NCBI GenBank assembly: GCA_017649645.1
Contig: JAGCGK010000059.1
Span: 1 to 59,846 of the forward strand
DNA from: Clostridiales bacterium
Lineage (GTDB): Bacteria; Bacillota; Clostridia; Saccharofermentanales; Saccharofermentanaceae
Length of the DNA stretch: 59,846 nt
Direction: 5' to 3'
Numbering within the stretch: the stretch's first letter is position 1; each line of letters opens with the position of its first letter. Shown piece after piece: positions 41,480 through 49,969 of this stretch. A model generated the notes under the pieces. That model had not been told where the DNA came from. It was given only the letters and a program-made list of their open reading frames with translations, and did not search any database. The position numbers and the translations under genes were made by a program.

Positions 41480-42553
41480 ATGAGATTTAAACGTATACCG
41501 GTATTGTTACTGGCCGGTTCACTTTGCCTTGGAATGATCTCGGGTTGTGATAAGAAACCGGAGGAAGAGGCTGATAATGATAATGAAGAAACTACTATCA
41601 CAGTTGAAATCCCGGTAATCGAAAAGGAAGAAGAGGAATCTGCTGAGTCTGAAGAAGCATCTTCCTCTGAATTCTATTTTGAAGATTGGGAAGATGATTA
41701 TGTTTTCTTTAAGGAAGCAGCCAAAACACTCTGTTCCGATAAGGACAGACAGGTGATGCTCGGTTATGCTATGGCTCCGGATCTGAACTACAATTATGTT
41801 CTGATCGCCTATGATACAGTTGACGGATTAAAAGCATACAAAAACAACTGCGGATATCTGGCAGAGTATGATCTTGATAATATCGAGATATACAGAGACT
41901 GTCTTCTTACGATGGAGTTGTTTGAGGATTATCCTGCTTTAACTGATTTCAGTTATATATTCTGTTTGGATGGAGGGCAGATCGATACCGCTGCATATCT
42001 GAATCCGCTTCCGGACGGGGTATATTATTCCGGAATATATGCAATGTCAGCTGATCGTAAGTATATCTATGCGACTGTTTCTAACGTAATGGGATTCGGT
42101 ATGTATCTGGACGAATTCGAGAATATCAAGGTTGGAGATACATATGCTTTTGATGCACTTAACAAGTATAAGATCCTCGACATTACCGATGACAAGATAA
42201 AACTTGAAAACGGATTCATGACTTATGAGATCATTGATGACGTTTGGGTCGATATTACTATGTATACCAGTCCGGATCAGTATGATGAATTCAGTAAATT
42301 CGTGAAGATCCCTGTCTCCGATGATCTTGTATGTAATGTAAAGATCCTCGAAGGATATGAGTCAGAGAATTATTCGGTTGAAGAAGGTCTCACACTTGAT
42401 CAGGCGATGGCATTGGATATCGTAAAAGAAGACGGCGCTATACAAACATTCGAAACAGGCGGTTACGGCATGTATATTTGGACTGAACCTCTGGTAATAG
42501 AAAACGGAGAGGCGGTAAGTGCTGATTTCGTTGTCTATGAGGACAGGTCTTAA
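41480..42553 (+). CDS. Lipoprotein with acidic linker, paralogue of the gene at 33471
   Basis: A 357-residue lipoprotein. I start at ATG 41480 because GGGAG at 41466 is 9 bases upstream; ATG 41474 is in frame but only 3 bases away. The signal peptide MRFKRIPVLLLAGSLCLGMISGC is lipidated at residue 23. Residues 30-62 are Asp/Glu/Ser-rich. The C-terminal half shares a block pattern with the lipoprotein at 33471 (DGVYYSGIYAMSADRKYIYATV; KVGDTYAFDALNKYKILDITDDKIKLENG; VKIPVSDDLVCNVKILEGYE). Function unknown. It faces a convergent lipoprotein gene. Confidence 0.8.
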   Translation: MRFKRIPVLLLAGSLCLGMISGCDKKPEEEADNDNEETTITVEIPVIEKEEEESAESEEASSSEFYFEDWEDDYVFFKEAAKTLCSDKDRQVMLGYAMAPDLNYNYVLIAYDTVDGLKAYKNNCGYLAEYDLDNIEIYRDCLLTMELFEDYPALTDFSYIFCLDGGQIDTAAYLNPLPDGVYYSGIYAMSADRKYIYATVSNVMGFGMYLDEFENIKVGDTYAFDALNKYKILDITDDKIKLENGFMTYEIIDDVWVDITMYTSPDQYDEFSKFVKIPVSDDLVCNVKILEGYESENYSVEEGLTLDQAMALDIVKEDGAIQTFETGGYGMYIWTEPLVIENGEAVSADFVVYEDRS

Positions 42554-42596
42554 AAGATAAGTTGAGGAATCCTCGCCTGTGCTGAATTGTTCAGAC

Positions 42597-42624
42597 AAAA
42601 AAACAGCACCCTTGCGAGTGCTGT
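42597..42624 (-). terminator. Terminator of the minus-strand lipoprotein gene
   Basis: On the minus strand ACAGCAC (42624-42618) pairs with GTGCTGT (42609-42603), then seven T. It is a strong minus-strand terminator; on the plus side no T-run follows. Confidence 0.88.
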
Positions 42625-42634
42625 CTTATCCGGA

Positions 42635-43441
42635 TTATTTGTAGTCGGCTATGTATGTCTTATCGCTATATACATAGGTTTCTCCGATAGTAGGTATTGT
42701 ATCGTCGTCCCTGATACCTACTAATTCATCTTCGCCTGTGCCGGTTTTGTGGAATACATAGACTTCATCCTGCATTTCTCCGTTGATCTCGTTCGTTGAG
42801 TAATATGAATCTGTTACGACCAACTGGTTTCCGTCTAAGCGTACGTATTCCCATGAAATGTAAGCATACCCGCCGTTGCCGTCATAAAATAAGCTCTTAT
42901 CTGCTTTGAGAAAATACCTGCTGCGACCCCAGCCTGAGAAAACGTGATCCAGCTGACCATCTGTGATCGTATATAACTCCTGGATCTCATCGAACGAGCC
43001 GTTATCTTCATACTCATAAGTTTTCACTATGAGCAGTTCGTCTGTACCATTGTCATCAAGATCAAGAAGAACATACCAGAGCTTATTCATCGGATCTTCA
43101 CTGTAAAAAGCGGTTTCGCTTATGCCGGGTCCCATGTTATACTTCAGCTCATCAAAATCAGTATTTTTGATCTCTTCTGATTGAAGACCGTCATACAGAT
43201 AATCCAATACTTCAACATATGGTGCAGGAATATCTTTTGTTTTTGTCTGCTCTTCTTCGGTGCTCACTGAAACTTCCGTGGTGGACTTTGTTTCGGCTGT
43301 GGCCTCAGATGCTTCCTCTGATGCCTGTTCCGTGGTGTTTGTTCTATCGCCATCAGTAAACTTTACCGTGCAGGCACTTGCCATAAATGCTACGGATGCT
43401 GCAAGTATCATCGATGCGATCTTTGTTTTATTTCCCTTCAT
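42635..43441 (-). CDS. Lipoprotein under BlaI-like operators, unknown function
   Basis: A 268-residue lipoprotein. I start at ATG 43441, because GGAGG lies 8 bases upstream; an in-frame ATG at 43456 precedes that site. The signal peptide MKGNKTKIASMILAASVAFMASAC is lipidated at C24. Residues 35-70 are Thr/Glu/Ser-rich. The outer domain (about 75-268) contains the segment LLDLDDNGTDELLIVKTYEYEDNGSF, a DxDxNGxDE pattern found in many Firmicutes secreted proteins, possibly a calcium-binding loop. Function unknown. Expression is probably controlled at 43494-43545. Confidence 0.82.
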   Translation of the reverse strand: MKGNKTKIASMILAASVAFMASACTVKFTDGDRTNTTEQASEEASEATAETKSTTEVSVSTEEEQTKTKDIPAPYVEVLDYLYDGLQSEEIKNTDFDELKYNMGPGISETAFYSEDPMNKLWYVLLDLDDNGTDELLIVKTYEYEDNGSFDEIQELYTITDGQLDHVFSGWGRSRYFLKADKSLFYDGNGGYAYISWEYVRLDGNQLVVTDSYYSTNEINGEMQDEVYVFHKTGTGEDELVGIRDDDTIPTIGETYVYSDKTYIADYK

Positions 43442-43493
43442 TTTATTAGCCTCCATTACTTCAGAAGATATTGTATCTCCTTAACTTACTGCC

Positions 43494-43545
43494 ATTCTAC
43501 AAATGTAGAAAAACTTTGTCAATACATTTTTCTACAAATGTAGAA
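43494..43545 (-). promoter_or_regulatory. Promoter with two BlaI/MecI-like operators
   Basis: On the minus strand TTGACA (43522-43517) and TAGAAT (43499-43494) are exactly 17 bases apart. Two identical 16-bp palindromes, TTCTACAAATGTAGAA, lie at 43495-43510 (covering the -10 and spacer) and 43530-43545 (upstream of the -35), 35 bases apart. The core TACAAATGTA fits the TACA-N2-TGTA pattern of BlaI, MecI and CopY repressors. No such repressor is encoded in the window; TetR proteins use other sites. Strong repression is likely. Confidence 0.75.
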
Positions 43546-43576
43546 TATTTTTTTCTGAGGCCTCTCGAAAAAGATT

Positions 43577-44365
43577 TCAGGAATTAATATCTTTCTTTCT
43601 ATAGTAGATAAAAGCTACGATCATACCAACGAGCATCAACACCATTCCCGGTATAAGATACTTTGTCTCCAGCGCCTTGTTGTTGATGATGTCCGATCCT
43701 TCCGTATATCCGAAAGGAGAAATATACTTAAGTACTTTTGCATCGTCTGAGATGTTTGCCACGATGTTAAGGAAGTATAATACTGAGGCGATTCCTATGC
43801 CGATACCAAGCCCGCTTTTTCGAAGGAAGGCAGAGATACCGAAGCAGATGCCTGCGATCTCATACTGCATGAGAAGATAAGCAAGGTGGAACAGGGCTAT
43901 TATCTTCCAATCGAATTCTTCGCCGATGATGAGGATAGAGCCGACAGAGCAGACGAAGACGATAATGTTAAGTATAGTGATGATAGCGATAACACTCAGA
44001 AGTTTCTCGGCTACTACTCTTACTCGTGAGACAGGTTGAGTCAGAAGAAACTCTGCAGTTCTGTCCTTTTCCTCTTTAAGAAGGGCGGAGATACCTGTTA
44101 TAGCCGCGAAGAACGCGCCGCCAATGGCAAGGATATTTCCTCCTTCAACTGCGTAAAAGCCCGTGATGGTTCCGAAGTTCAGCTGGTCCATTCCGAAGGC
44201 TGAAGTGAAGTTTCCCATTTTTGAGAACATCTCGTTAACGTCATCCATCTGCGATTTCATGTCAGGGAACATGAGGACGCACATTGCTATAAGAAGTCCG
44301 ATGGAAAGACTCCAGATTAATATCGGTAATTTCTGAGATCTGATCTCTTGTCTGAAAATATACAT
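43577..44365 (-). CDS. ABC-2 type exporter permease
   Basis: A 262-residue membrane protein with about six helices (residues 14-34, 66-92, 115-145, 150-175, 178-198, 230-255). The coupling segment KEEKDRTAEFLLTQPVSRVRVVAEK near 92-116 is typical of ABC-2 permeases. It is the last gene of a minus-strand operon, 11 bases after its ATPase, with TetR first. Substrate unknown. The TetR and a BlaI-like operator downstream hint at control of drug-related functions. Confidence 0.85.
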   Translation of the reverse strand: MYIFRQEIRSQKLPILIWSLSIGLLIAMCVLMFPDMKSQMDDVNEMFSKMGNFTSAFGMDQLNFGTITGFYAVEGGNILAIGGAFFAAITGISALLKEEKDRTAEFLLTQPVSRVRVVAEKLLSVIAIITILNIIVFVCSVGSILIIGEEFDWKIIALFHLAYLLMQYEIAGICFGISAFLRKSGLGIGIGIASVLYFLNIVANISDDAKVLKYISPFGYTEGSDIINNKALETKYLIPGMVLMLVGMIVAFIYYRKKDINS

Positions 44366-44376
44366 ATCGTTTCCCC

Positions 44377-45195
44377 TTATTCGTAATAATTCATGAAGAT
44401 GTCTTCAAGGCTCGGTTCAGTGATGGTCACATCTATCGGATCTTTGGATGAGATATCCTTAAGAAGCTCCTTGATATCACCTTTGAAAAGATATTCGTTT
44501 GTACCTTCGGAAGTCTTAACGGTTACTTTCTTGGCGCCTGTCTCTTCCAGCTTCTCAACCTTGTCGGAGATGATGATCTTTCCGTCTTTTATAAAGGCTG
44601 CAGACTTACAATATGTCTGTACTTCCATAAGGATGTGAGATGAGAAGAATATTGTCGCACCTCTTTGATTTTCCTCATTAAGAATGCTGAAGAATTCTCT
44701 TTGCATTAGCGGATCAAGACCTGATGTCGGTTCGTCCAGGATAAGGAGGGAAGGGCTGTGCTGAACTGCGCATACGATGCCTACTTTTTTTCTGTTTCCG
44801 AGTGACAGTTCGCTGACTTTCTTATTCATGTCGAGGTCCAGTCTTTTAGCCAGAGACATAGCTTTATCTGCACATTTGGCGCCCCTCAGATCAGCGGAAT
44901 ACTTAATGACATCCTTAACCTTCATGCCATTATAAAAGTTGATCTCGGAAGGTAGATATCCTGTGTTTTGAAGTATCTTTTTCGAGTCGGATACGATGTC
45001 ATACCCCAGTACTTTTGCGCTTCCTCCGGTTGGACTTATAAGTCCGAGAAGTGTCCTTATAGTAGTTGATTTGCCCGCTCCGTTAGGACCTATGAATCCG
45101 AAGAAATCGCCCTGTTCGACCGACAGGTTCAATTCATCTATTCCGCGGGCTTTGCCGTACGTCTTTGTTAAGTTTTTTGTTTCTAATACTTTCAT
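44377..45195 (-). CDS. ABC exporter ATP-binding protein
   Basis: A 272-residue ATPase. Walker A is GPNGAGKST at residues 35-43, the signature is LSLGNRKKVGI at about 133-143, Walker B is LLILDEPTSGLDP at about 152-164, and the switch histidine is in FFSSHIL. The C-terminal 60 residues, with EYLFKGDIKELL and a final DVTITEPSLEDIFMNYYE, are typical of exporter ATPases with an accessory domain. The start has AGAGG upstream. It lies 12 bases from its permease and 13 bases downstream of TetR. Confidence 0.88.
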   Translation of the reverse strand: MKVLETKNLTKTYGKARGIDELNLSVEQGDFFGFIGPNGAGKSTTIRTLLGLISPTGGSAKVLGYDIVSDSKKILQNTGYLPSEINFYNGMKVKDVIKYSADLRGAKCADKAMSLAKRLDLDMNKKVSELSLGNRKKVGIVCAVQHSPSLLILDEPTSGLDPLMQREFFSILNEENQRGATIFFSSHILMEVQTYCKSAAFIKDGKIIISDKVEKLEETGAKKVTVKTSEGTNEYLFKGDIKELLKDISSKDPIDVTITEPSLEDIFMNYYE

Positions 45196-45208
45196 CTTTT
45201 TTCCTCTG

Positions 45209-45814
45209 TTACTTAAGATATATGCTCTTCCAGAAATCTATGATCTTCTCGTAGTCTTTGACTATCTTATCCACGTCGATCTTGTCCGATTGTTCCAATC
45301 TCCAAAGATAACCTTCAGATGCCAGAAACATATCCTGATACATCATCCCGAGATCCAATCCGTCCTTGAATTTCAAAGGATCCAGTGGAGGGAGTGCGTT
45401 ATATGTCTCGACTTTCTTATAGGGAGCGATTATCTTCAGTACTTCCTTGGCCACATCCGGATCTTTCTCGTAATATGCCTTTATCGAGAACTTGCTCATA
45501 TTCGGATACTGCTTCATGAGCTTTGTCTTCGTTATCAATCCTTTATACATGATATCGAAAATGTCCTCTCCGTTATAAGCGCCGGACTCCATCAAAGCCT
45601 TACTCGTCGTTTCTTCCGCAGTCTTGAGCAAAAACAGATAAAGTTCCTTTTTGTTCTTGAAGTAGAAGAACAACAGAGCCTTACTGATATCGGCTTCCAG
45701 AGCTATCTCATTTACGGGACTTTTCTTATACGAATTCTTCGCGAAAACTTTATATCCCGCATTGATGATCCTGTCCTGTTTTTCCTTTGGAAGTGCATAG
45801 AATTTCTCGTTCAT
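45209..45814 (-). CDS. TetR-family transcriptional regulator
   Basis: A 201-residue repressor. The N-terminal helix-turn-helix domain (residues 1-55) has the form PKEKQDRIINAGYKVFAKNSYKKSPVNEIALEADISKALLFFYFKNKKELYLFLL. The C-terminal ligand domain is not recognisable. It precedes an ABC exporter on the same strand and is divergent from an MBL-fold gene. The 130 bases between hold the palindrome TTAATATTAA (45850-45859) and two TTGACC direct repeats (45836 and 45870) that could be its operators. It probably represses its own operon and perhaps the MBL gene. Confidence 0.86.
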   Translation of the reverse strand: MNEKFYALPKEKQDRIINAGYKVFAKNSYKKSPVNEIALEADISKALLFFYFKNKKELYLFLLKTAEETTSKALMESGAYNGEDIFDIMYKGLITKTKLMKQYPNMSKFSIKAYYEKDPDVAKEVLKIIAPYKKVETYNALPPLDPLKFKDGLDLGMMYQDMFLASEGYLWRLEQSDKIDVDKIVKDYEKIIDFWKSIYLK

Positions 45815-45944
45815 TGATGATGCCTCTCTTTACCTGTTGACCAACCCGGTTAATATTAATAAACACCCATTGACCGTTTTTGAGAAGACCCCCCGATAAA
45901 CTTTTTCGCTGTGATATACTTTGAGCAGAACGGAGGTACATAAG

Positions 45945-46631
45945 ATGGCAGAGATAATCAAGATAAATGACAACACTTGGCGTATCGAGGACGACTTCGT
46001 CCGTTTCTTTCTTTTCTGCGGATCCGAGAAAGCTCTCCTTATAGATTCGGGAGCATCAACGACTAATGCACGTGAGATCGCAGAGAGCCTTACAGACCTC
46101 CCGATTATTCTTATCAATACTCATGCTGACCGTGATCATGTTGCAGGAAATGCGGCATTTGATGAAGTTTATATGAGCCCCAACGAGGAAAAGAACTACC
46201 AAAGATCATCAATTTCAAACAAGATCATTCCTGTCAAAGAAGGCGATGTGATCGACCTGGGTGACCGCCCTCTTAAGATAATCGATATCCCCGGTCATAC
46301 TCCGGGTAGTATTGCTATCCTTGATGAGAAGAACAGAGTTCTTGTAAGCGGTGACACGATCCAAAACGGCGATATCTTCATGTTCGGTGAACTGAGAAAT
46401 ATCGATGATTATATAAGAAGTCTCGAGCACATGTCTGAATACGACGGAACATACGATACTATCTATCCGATGCACGGCTCATTTCCTGTTACTCCTGATA
46501 TTATTCCTAAGCTTATAGAAGGAGCAAAGGAGGTAAAAGCAGGCACTGCAAAAGGTATGGAGGTTGACATGTTCGGAAATAAAGTGAACCTTTATAAATT
46601 CGACTACGCAGGCTTCTTCTATATACCGTAA
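45945..46631 (+). CDS. Metallo-beta-lactamase-fold hydrolase
   Basis: A 228-residue protein. The start ATG 45945 has GGAGG 8 bases upstream; an earlier in-frame start at 45921 has none. The metal-binding signature is NTHADRDHVAGN at about residues 59-70, in which the usual HxHxDH reads HxDxDH. Further metal ligands are probably the histidine in DIPGHTPGS (near residue 121), an Asp in VSGDTIQ and the His in IYPMHGSFPV. There is no signal peptide, so it is cytoplasmic. It is related to glyoxalase II-like thioesterases rather than lactamases; substrate unknown. Confidence 0.85.
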   Translation: MAEIIKINDNTWRIEDDFVRFFLFCGSEKALLIDSGASTTNAREIAESLTDLPIILINTHADRDHVAGNAAFDEVYMSPNEEKNYQRSSISNKIIPVKEGDVIDLGDRPLKIIDIPGHTPGSIAILDEKNRVLVSGDTIQNGDIFMFGELRNIDDYIRSLEHMSEYDGTYDTIYPMHGSFPVTPDIIPKLIEGAKEVKAGTAKGMEVDMFGNKVNLYKFDYAGFFYIP

Positions 46632-46782
46632 TTGCCCCGGAATTACGCGTAAAATTCCCCAATTACTAAGGCTTGCTTTGCTATAATCATCGCAAGGTTG
46701 GACACCGAAAACGAGCCTAACCGTAATGAAACTTTAATATGCGGTTTACATTTGCGTGTTAGAATTGGTAATAGGTGAATTT

Positions 46783-48099
46783 ATGAAAAAAACAAATAAC
46801 TACGTAAAATATCTAATATCTATATTGGTTTCAGTTATTGTAACCCCAACTATCGTATGCCTTCCTTTGGGACTCGGTAAGGGACATACTCCTGCATTTA
46901 CCGTTCGAAAAGCATACGCCGCAACTTTCCCGGAAGATCTGGAAGTTGAGGAAGATGAGGAGAACAATGACAGAACAGAAGGTGAAGTTGATGAGTTCAT
47001 CCTTAATGGCGGAACTATCAAAGCAACCTATAACGAGGGCTATGCACCTCCTTCAGAAGATACAAAGTTCAAGGATGTTCCTACATTCTATGTTTATCAG
47101 AAGTTTGATGAAGCAGGTCTTCCTATCGAGCAGATCGATCCTATGTACTTTACGCCTGATGAGACGACATACTATATCAAGGCTGCTGATTCTATCTTAA
47201 AGGAATATCCTGATATGAGTTCTACAACATTACAGACATTGTTTGTTACTCAGCAGGTTACCCGTATCGGAATCGGTGATACATGGTCGAAGATCAGGAC
47301 GGAAGACGGAGCTGAAGGTTTTGTTCTTACTAATACTTTGTCCTATGAGATGGTATTTGAAGCGATCGACCGAATCGTTTGGGTCGATACCGGAAGTCTT
47401 ACACTTCGTAAAGAACCTTCCGTTGACAGCGAAGTATTGGGAACACTTTTGGATGAAACTAAGCTTAGATGTATAGGTGTATCAGCAAAGTGGTATGAGG
47501 TCGTAGTTGCTAACGGTCCTTTGGAGGGCGAGACCGGATATGTTTATCTGTCCTACACAACGACTCAGGCTCCGCCGACACCTACACCAACTCCGACACC
47601 AAGGCCTGCCACGAACTCCGGCAATAACGGCGGAGGCGGTGGAGGAGGCGGAGGTGGATCCTCCAGTTCGAGTTCGTCTTCTTCGAGCATCGATTACAGC
47701 AAGGTTGTTGATCCGTCTACTATCATAACAGGTAGTAACCCGGAATCTATCGGAGCTCTTGCAGAGGCAATGATCGGAGTTCCTTATGTATACGGTGCAG
47801 CATCAGCAAGTGCAGTTGACTGCTCAGGACTTGTCTGCTACTGCTATTCGGAAGTTGCAGATCTGACATTACCGCATTACTCGGTATCACTATGTAGTGT
47901 CGGTGTTGGAGTTTCAAGAGATGAAGTCCAGGTAGGTGATATCGTCTGCTGGGATAACAACGGTAACGGTGTTTGCGGACACGTTGGTATCTACGTAGGA
48001 AACGGACAGTGCGTTGAAGCACGAGGCAAGCAGTGGGGTGTTGTTTACTGCAGCATCGACAGATCACCGATCATAACGATACGAAGAATATATAACTGA
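46783..48099 (+). CDS. Secreted NlpC/P60 peptidoglycan hydrolase with SH3 domains
   Basis: A 438-residue cell-wall enzyme. The start ATG 46783 has AGGTGA upstream. A signal peptide covers about residues 1-46, ending in KAYAAT. Two SH3-like segments (about 160-190 and 205-265) precede a Pro/Thr-rich linker, a Gly run and a Ser run (about 266-303). The NlpC/P60 domain is at about 325-438 with catalytic C347 (VDCSGLV) and H400 (GHVGIYV). It probably cleaves DAP-containing stem peptides outside the cell. A possible extended -10 (TTTGCTATAAT) ends at 46687. It is followed by a strong terminator. Confidence 0.92.
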   Translation: MKKTNNYVKYLISILVSVIVTPTIVCLPLGLGKGHTPAFTVRKAYAATFPEDLEVEEDEENNDRTEGEVDEFILNGGTIKATYNEGYAPPSEDTKFKDVPTFYVYQKFDEAGLPIEQIDPMYFTPDETTYYIKAADSILKEYPDMSSTTLQTLFVTQQVTRIGIGDTWSKIRTEDGAEGFVLTNTLSYEMVFEAIDRIVWVDTGSLTLRKEPSVDSEVLGTLLDETKLRCIGVSAKWYEVVVANGPLEGETGYVYLSYTTTQAPPTPTPTPTPRPATNSGNNGGGGGGGGGGSSSSSSSSSSIDYSKVVDPSTIITGSNPESIGALAEAMIGVPYVYGAASASAVDCSGLVCYCYSEVADLTLPHYSVSLCSVGVGVSRDEVQVGDIVCWDNNGNGVCGHVGIYVGNGQCVEARGKQWGVVYCSIDRSPIITIRRIYN

Positions 48100-48120
48100 T
48101 AAAGAAGTCATAGATTACTG

Positions 48121-48157
48121 AATAAGCCGCGACAGATCATGTCGTGGCTTATTTATT
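48121..48157. terminator. Terminator after the NlpC/P60 gene
   Basis: AATAAGCCGCGACA (48121-48134) pairs with TGTCGTGGCTTATT (48140-48153), fourteen pairs with one G-U, loop GATCA. T- and A-rich flanks make it usable by both convergent genes. Confidence 0.88.
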
Positions 48158-48350
48158 AGAAATAATTCTCATATACTACATCAGTTTCTTTATCATAATA
48201 TGGAGAACCATAGTGTGTTTGGAGCTTTGAGGCAGCTGTAATCGCATCATCGTGATACTTTTTTAAACCGACTGCACCTGCAATTGCAACTCCTGTTGCG
48301 GCAGCGGCAAAAGCGGCAGCCATCAATGCTGTTTTGGTCGTTTTCTTCAT
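48156..48350 (-). CDS. Small exported or membrane-bound protein, 64 residues
   Basis: A 64-residue protein with a strong AGGAGGTG site 7 bases upstream of its ATG. A Lys-rich start (MKKTTKT) leads into an Ala/Gly/Val-rich helix (about 8-28) and a short polar tail with YGSPYYDKETDVVYENYF. It could be a signal-anchored peptide, perhaps secreted. It is not a shadow of another gene, since it is convergent to the NlpC/P60 gene. No function is recognised. Confidence 0.7.
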   Translation of the reverse strand: MKKTTKTALMAAAFAAAATGVAIAGAVGLKKYHDDAITAASKLQTHYGSPYYDKETDVVYENYF

Positions 48351-48452
48351 AAAAACACACCTCCTGTGATCTTTTATATCAATACAGACGGTTTATTTTT
48401 CCAAACGTTACATATTTTGTTGGACTATTTGAAAACAGTGTGTTATATTCTA

Positions 48453-48472
48453 TCTAACGAACGTTCGGTAGA
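48453..48472. promoter_or_regulatory. TetR-type operator
   Basis: TCTAACGAACGTTCGGTAGA is an almost perfect 20-bp palindrome with the core CGAACGTTCG common in TetR-family sites. It starts 4 bases after a possible -10 (TATATT, 48444-48449) and 13 bases before the TetR start codon, so binding would block transcription. Confidence 0.75.
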
Positions 48473-48485
48473 TAAGGAGAAATGT

Positions 48486-49064
48486 ATGGGATCAGATGAA
48501 ACTAAAGAATTGATCATGAAAACTGCTCTCGACATGTTTTCGAAAAAAGGCTATTCAGCTGTATCCATGAGAGATATCTCAGGTGCTGTCGGTATAAGGG
48601 CCAGTTCGATCTATTATTACTTCAAGGGAAAACAGGATATTTTCGATGCGATAGTGCAAAGGGCAGATTCCCTAACTAATGAACTTAAGGGGATGTTCTT
48701 TAAGGCTCTCGGTAATTCAACGGAAGTAAAGTGTGAAAGTTTCGTATTAGCGGGAAAAGCCTATGTTACAGGCTATCTTCATAATGAGAATATTGAGCCT
48801 TTGATCCAGATGCTTGAAAACGAGAGATTTCATGACAGCAAAGCAAATGATCTTTGGAAGAAGATGCTTTTCGATGCTCCTATCGGACATGAGGTATTGG
48901 TCTTTAAGGCTCTTTTTGAGAGCGGGATCATTAAGAATAAAGAAGCAGAAAAGTTGGCTGCTGAATATCACGGAATAGTCATGCTGGGATACTTTACGGA
49001 TGATCTTAAAAGATTAGAAGATACGCTGACGGATTTTTATAAGAGAGTTTTCGAAGGAAAGTAA
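48486..49064 (+). CDS. TetR-family transcriptional regulator of a lipid-type operon
   Basis: A 192-residue repressor. The start ATG 48486 has AAGGAG upstream; possible upstream starts lie over the operator. The HTH domain (about residues 5-52) reads KELIMKTALDMFSKKGYSAVSMRDISGAVGIRASSIYYYFKGKQDIFDAIV. The C-terminal part is all helical. It is followed within 4 bases by an alpha/beta hydrolase and then an acyltransferase-like gene, and has a matching palindrome upstream. It probably senses a fatty-acid or aromatic ligand; that is inference. Confidence 0.88.
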   Translation: MGSDETKELIMKTALDMFSKKGYSAVSMRDISGAVGIRASSIYYYFKGKQDIFDAIVQRADSLTNELKGMFFKALGNSTEVKCESFVLAGKAYVTGYLHNENIEPLIQMLENERFHDSKANDLWKKMLFDAPIGHEVLVFKALFESGIIKNKEAEKLAAEYHGIVMLGYFTDDLKRLEDTLTDFYKRVFEGK

Positions 49065-49068
49065 AGAA

Positions 49069-49965
49069 ATGGTCAAAAAATACAGAAGTAAAAAAGCGGG
49101 AGAGAAGATTCTTCAGACTTATGATCAGCTCCTTAAGATATGGGGCTGTGATATTAAAGAACATGACATTGATACGACATACGGAACAATGCATGTAATC
49201 GAGACAGGTAAGGAAGACGGAACACCAATGGTACTGTTTCACGGTGTGGGTGATGATGCAGCGTTGATGTGGGTATATAACGCCAAAAGACTTGGCGAGA
49301 AATATAGGGTGTATGCGATCGATACCATGGGTGGTCCCGGAAAGAGTGTTCCTAATGAGAACTATAATAAAGACTTCGATGATGTAAGATGCATCGATGA
49401 GATTCTTGATAGCCTTAGCATTGAAAAGGCGATAATCGCAGGGGTCTCGAACGGAGCATATCTGGTGCAGGCCTATACTCTAAATCGTCCGGAGAAAGTC
49501 ATTAAGGGTATCTGCATAGCAGGATCAGTAGCGGTCGGCGGAAAGAAAAATGCGATGTTCGCAATAATGAAGATTTTTATGCCTGAAGCATTATTCCCGT
49601 CAGATAAAAACATGGTCAAACTGGTCAAGAAATTATGTGGAAGCCACTATAACGAATTCTCCGGAAACCCGATTGTCATGGAGCATTTTAAGAGCGTACT
49701 AAAGGGCTTTAACAACGCGGCTATGGGATACCATAAGGTTGAAGGATTATCTCCTGAGCAAGTCGATAAGATCAGAGGAAAGATCACATATCTGGTTGGT
49801 GATAAAGATCCGTTCCAGAAACTTGGAGGCAGGGAACTTCTTATCGAAAACAATATGGATGCGATCTTCTATGAAGACGCGGGACATGCTCTTAACCATG
49901 AACTTCATGAAGAGATAAATGAGAAGATCATAGAGCTTTCTGATCTTGCTATAGCAGGAGGCTGA
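49069..49965 (+). CDS. Alpha/beta hydrolase
   Basis: A 298-residue hydrolase. The oxyanion motif is LFHGVGDD at 57-63 and the nucleophile elbow GVSNG carries S127; the acid is probably D247 (VGDKDPF) and the base H273 (EDAGHALNHE). No signal peptide or membrane segment, so it is cytoplasmic. It lies 4 bases after TetR and 4 bases before an acyltransferase-like gene, which hints at ester or lipid turnover. Substrate unknown. Confidence 0.87.
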   Translation: MVKKYRSKKAGEKILQTYDQLLKIWGCDIKEHDIDTTYGTMHVIETGKEDGTPMVLFHGVGDDAALMWVYNAKRLGEKYRVYAIDTMGGPGKSVPNENYNKDFDDVRCIDEILDSLSIEKAIIAGVSNGAYLVQAYTLNRPEKVIKGICIAGSVAVGGKKNAMFAIMKIFMPEALFPSDKNMVKLVKKLCGSHYNEFSGNPIVMEHFKSVLKGFNNAAMGYHKVEGLSPEQVDKIRGKITYLVGDKDPFQKLGGRELLIENNMDAIFYEDAGHALNHELHEEINEKIIELSDLAIAGG

Positions 49966-49969
49966 CAGT

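Noticed and set aside
48456-48470. LexA (SOS) box
   Set aside because: CGAACGTTCG has no four-base spacer between CGAAC and GTTCG, and it sits in front of a TetR gene, so a TetR operator is the better reading.
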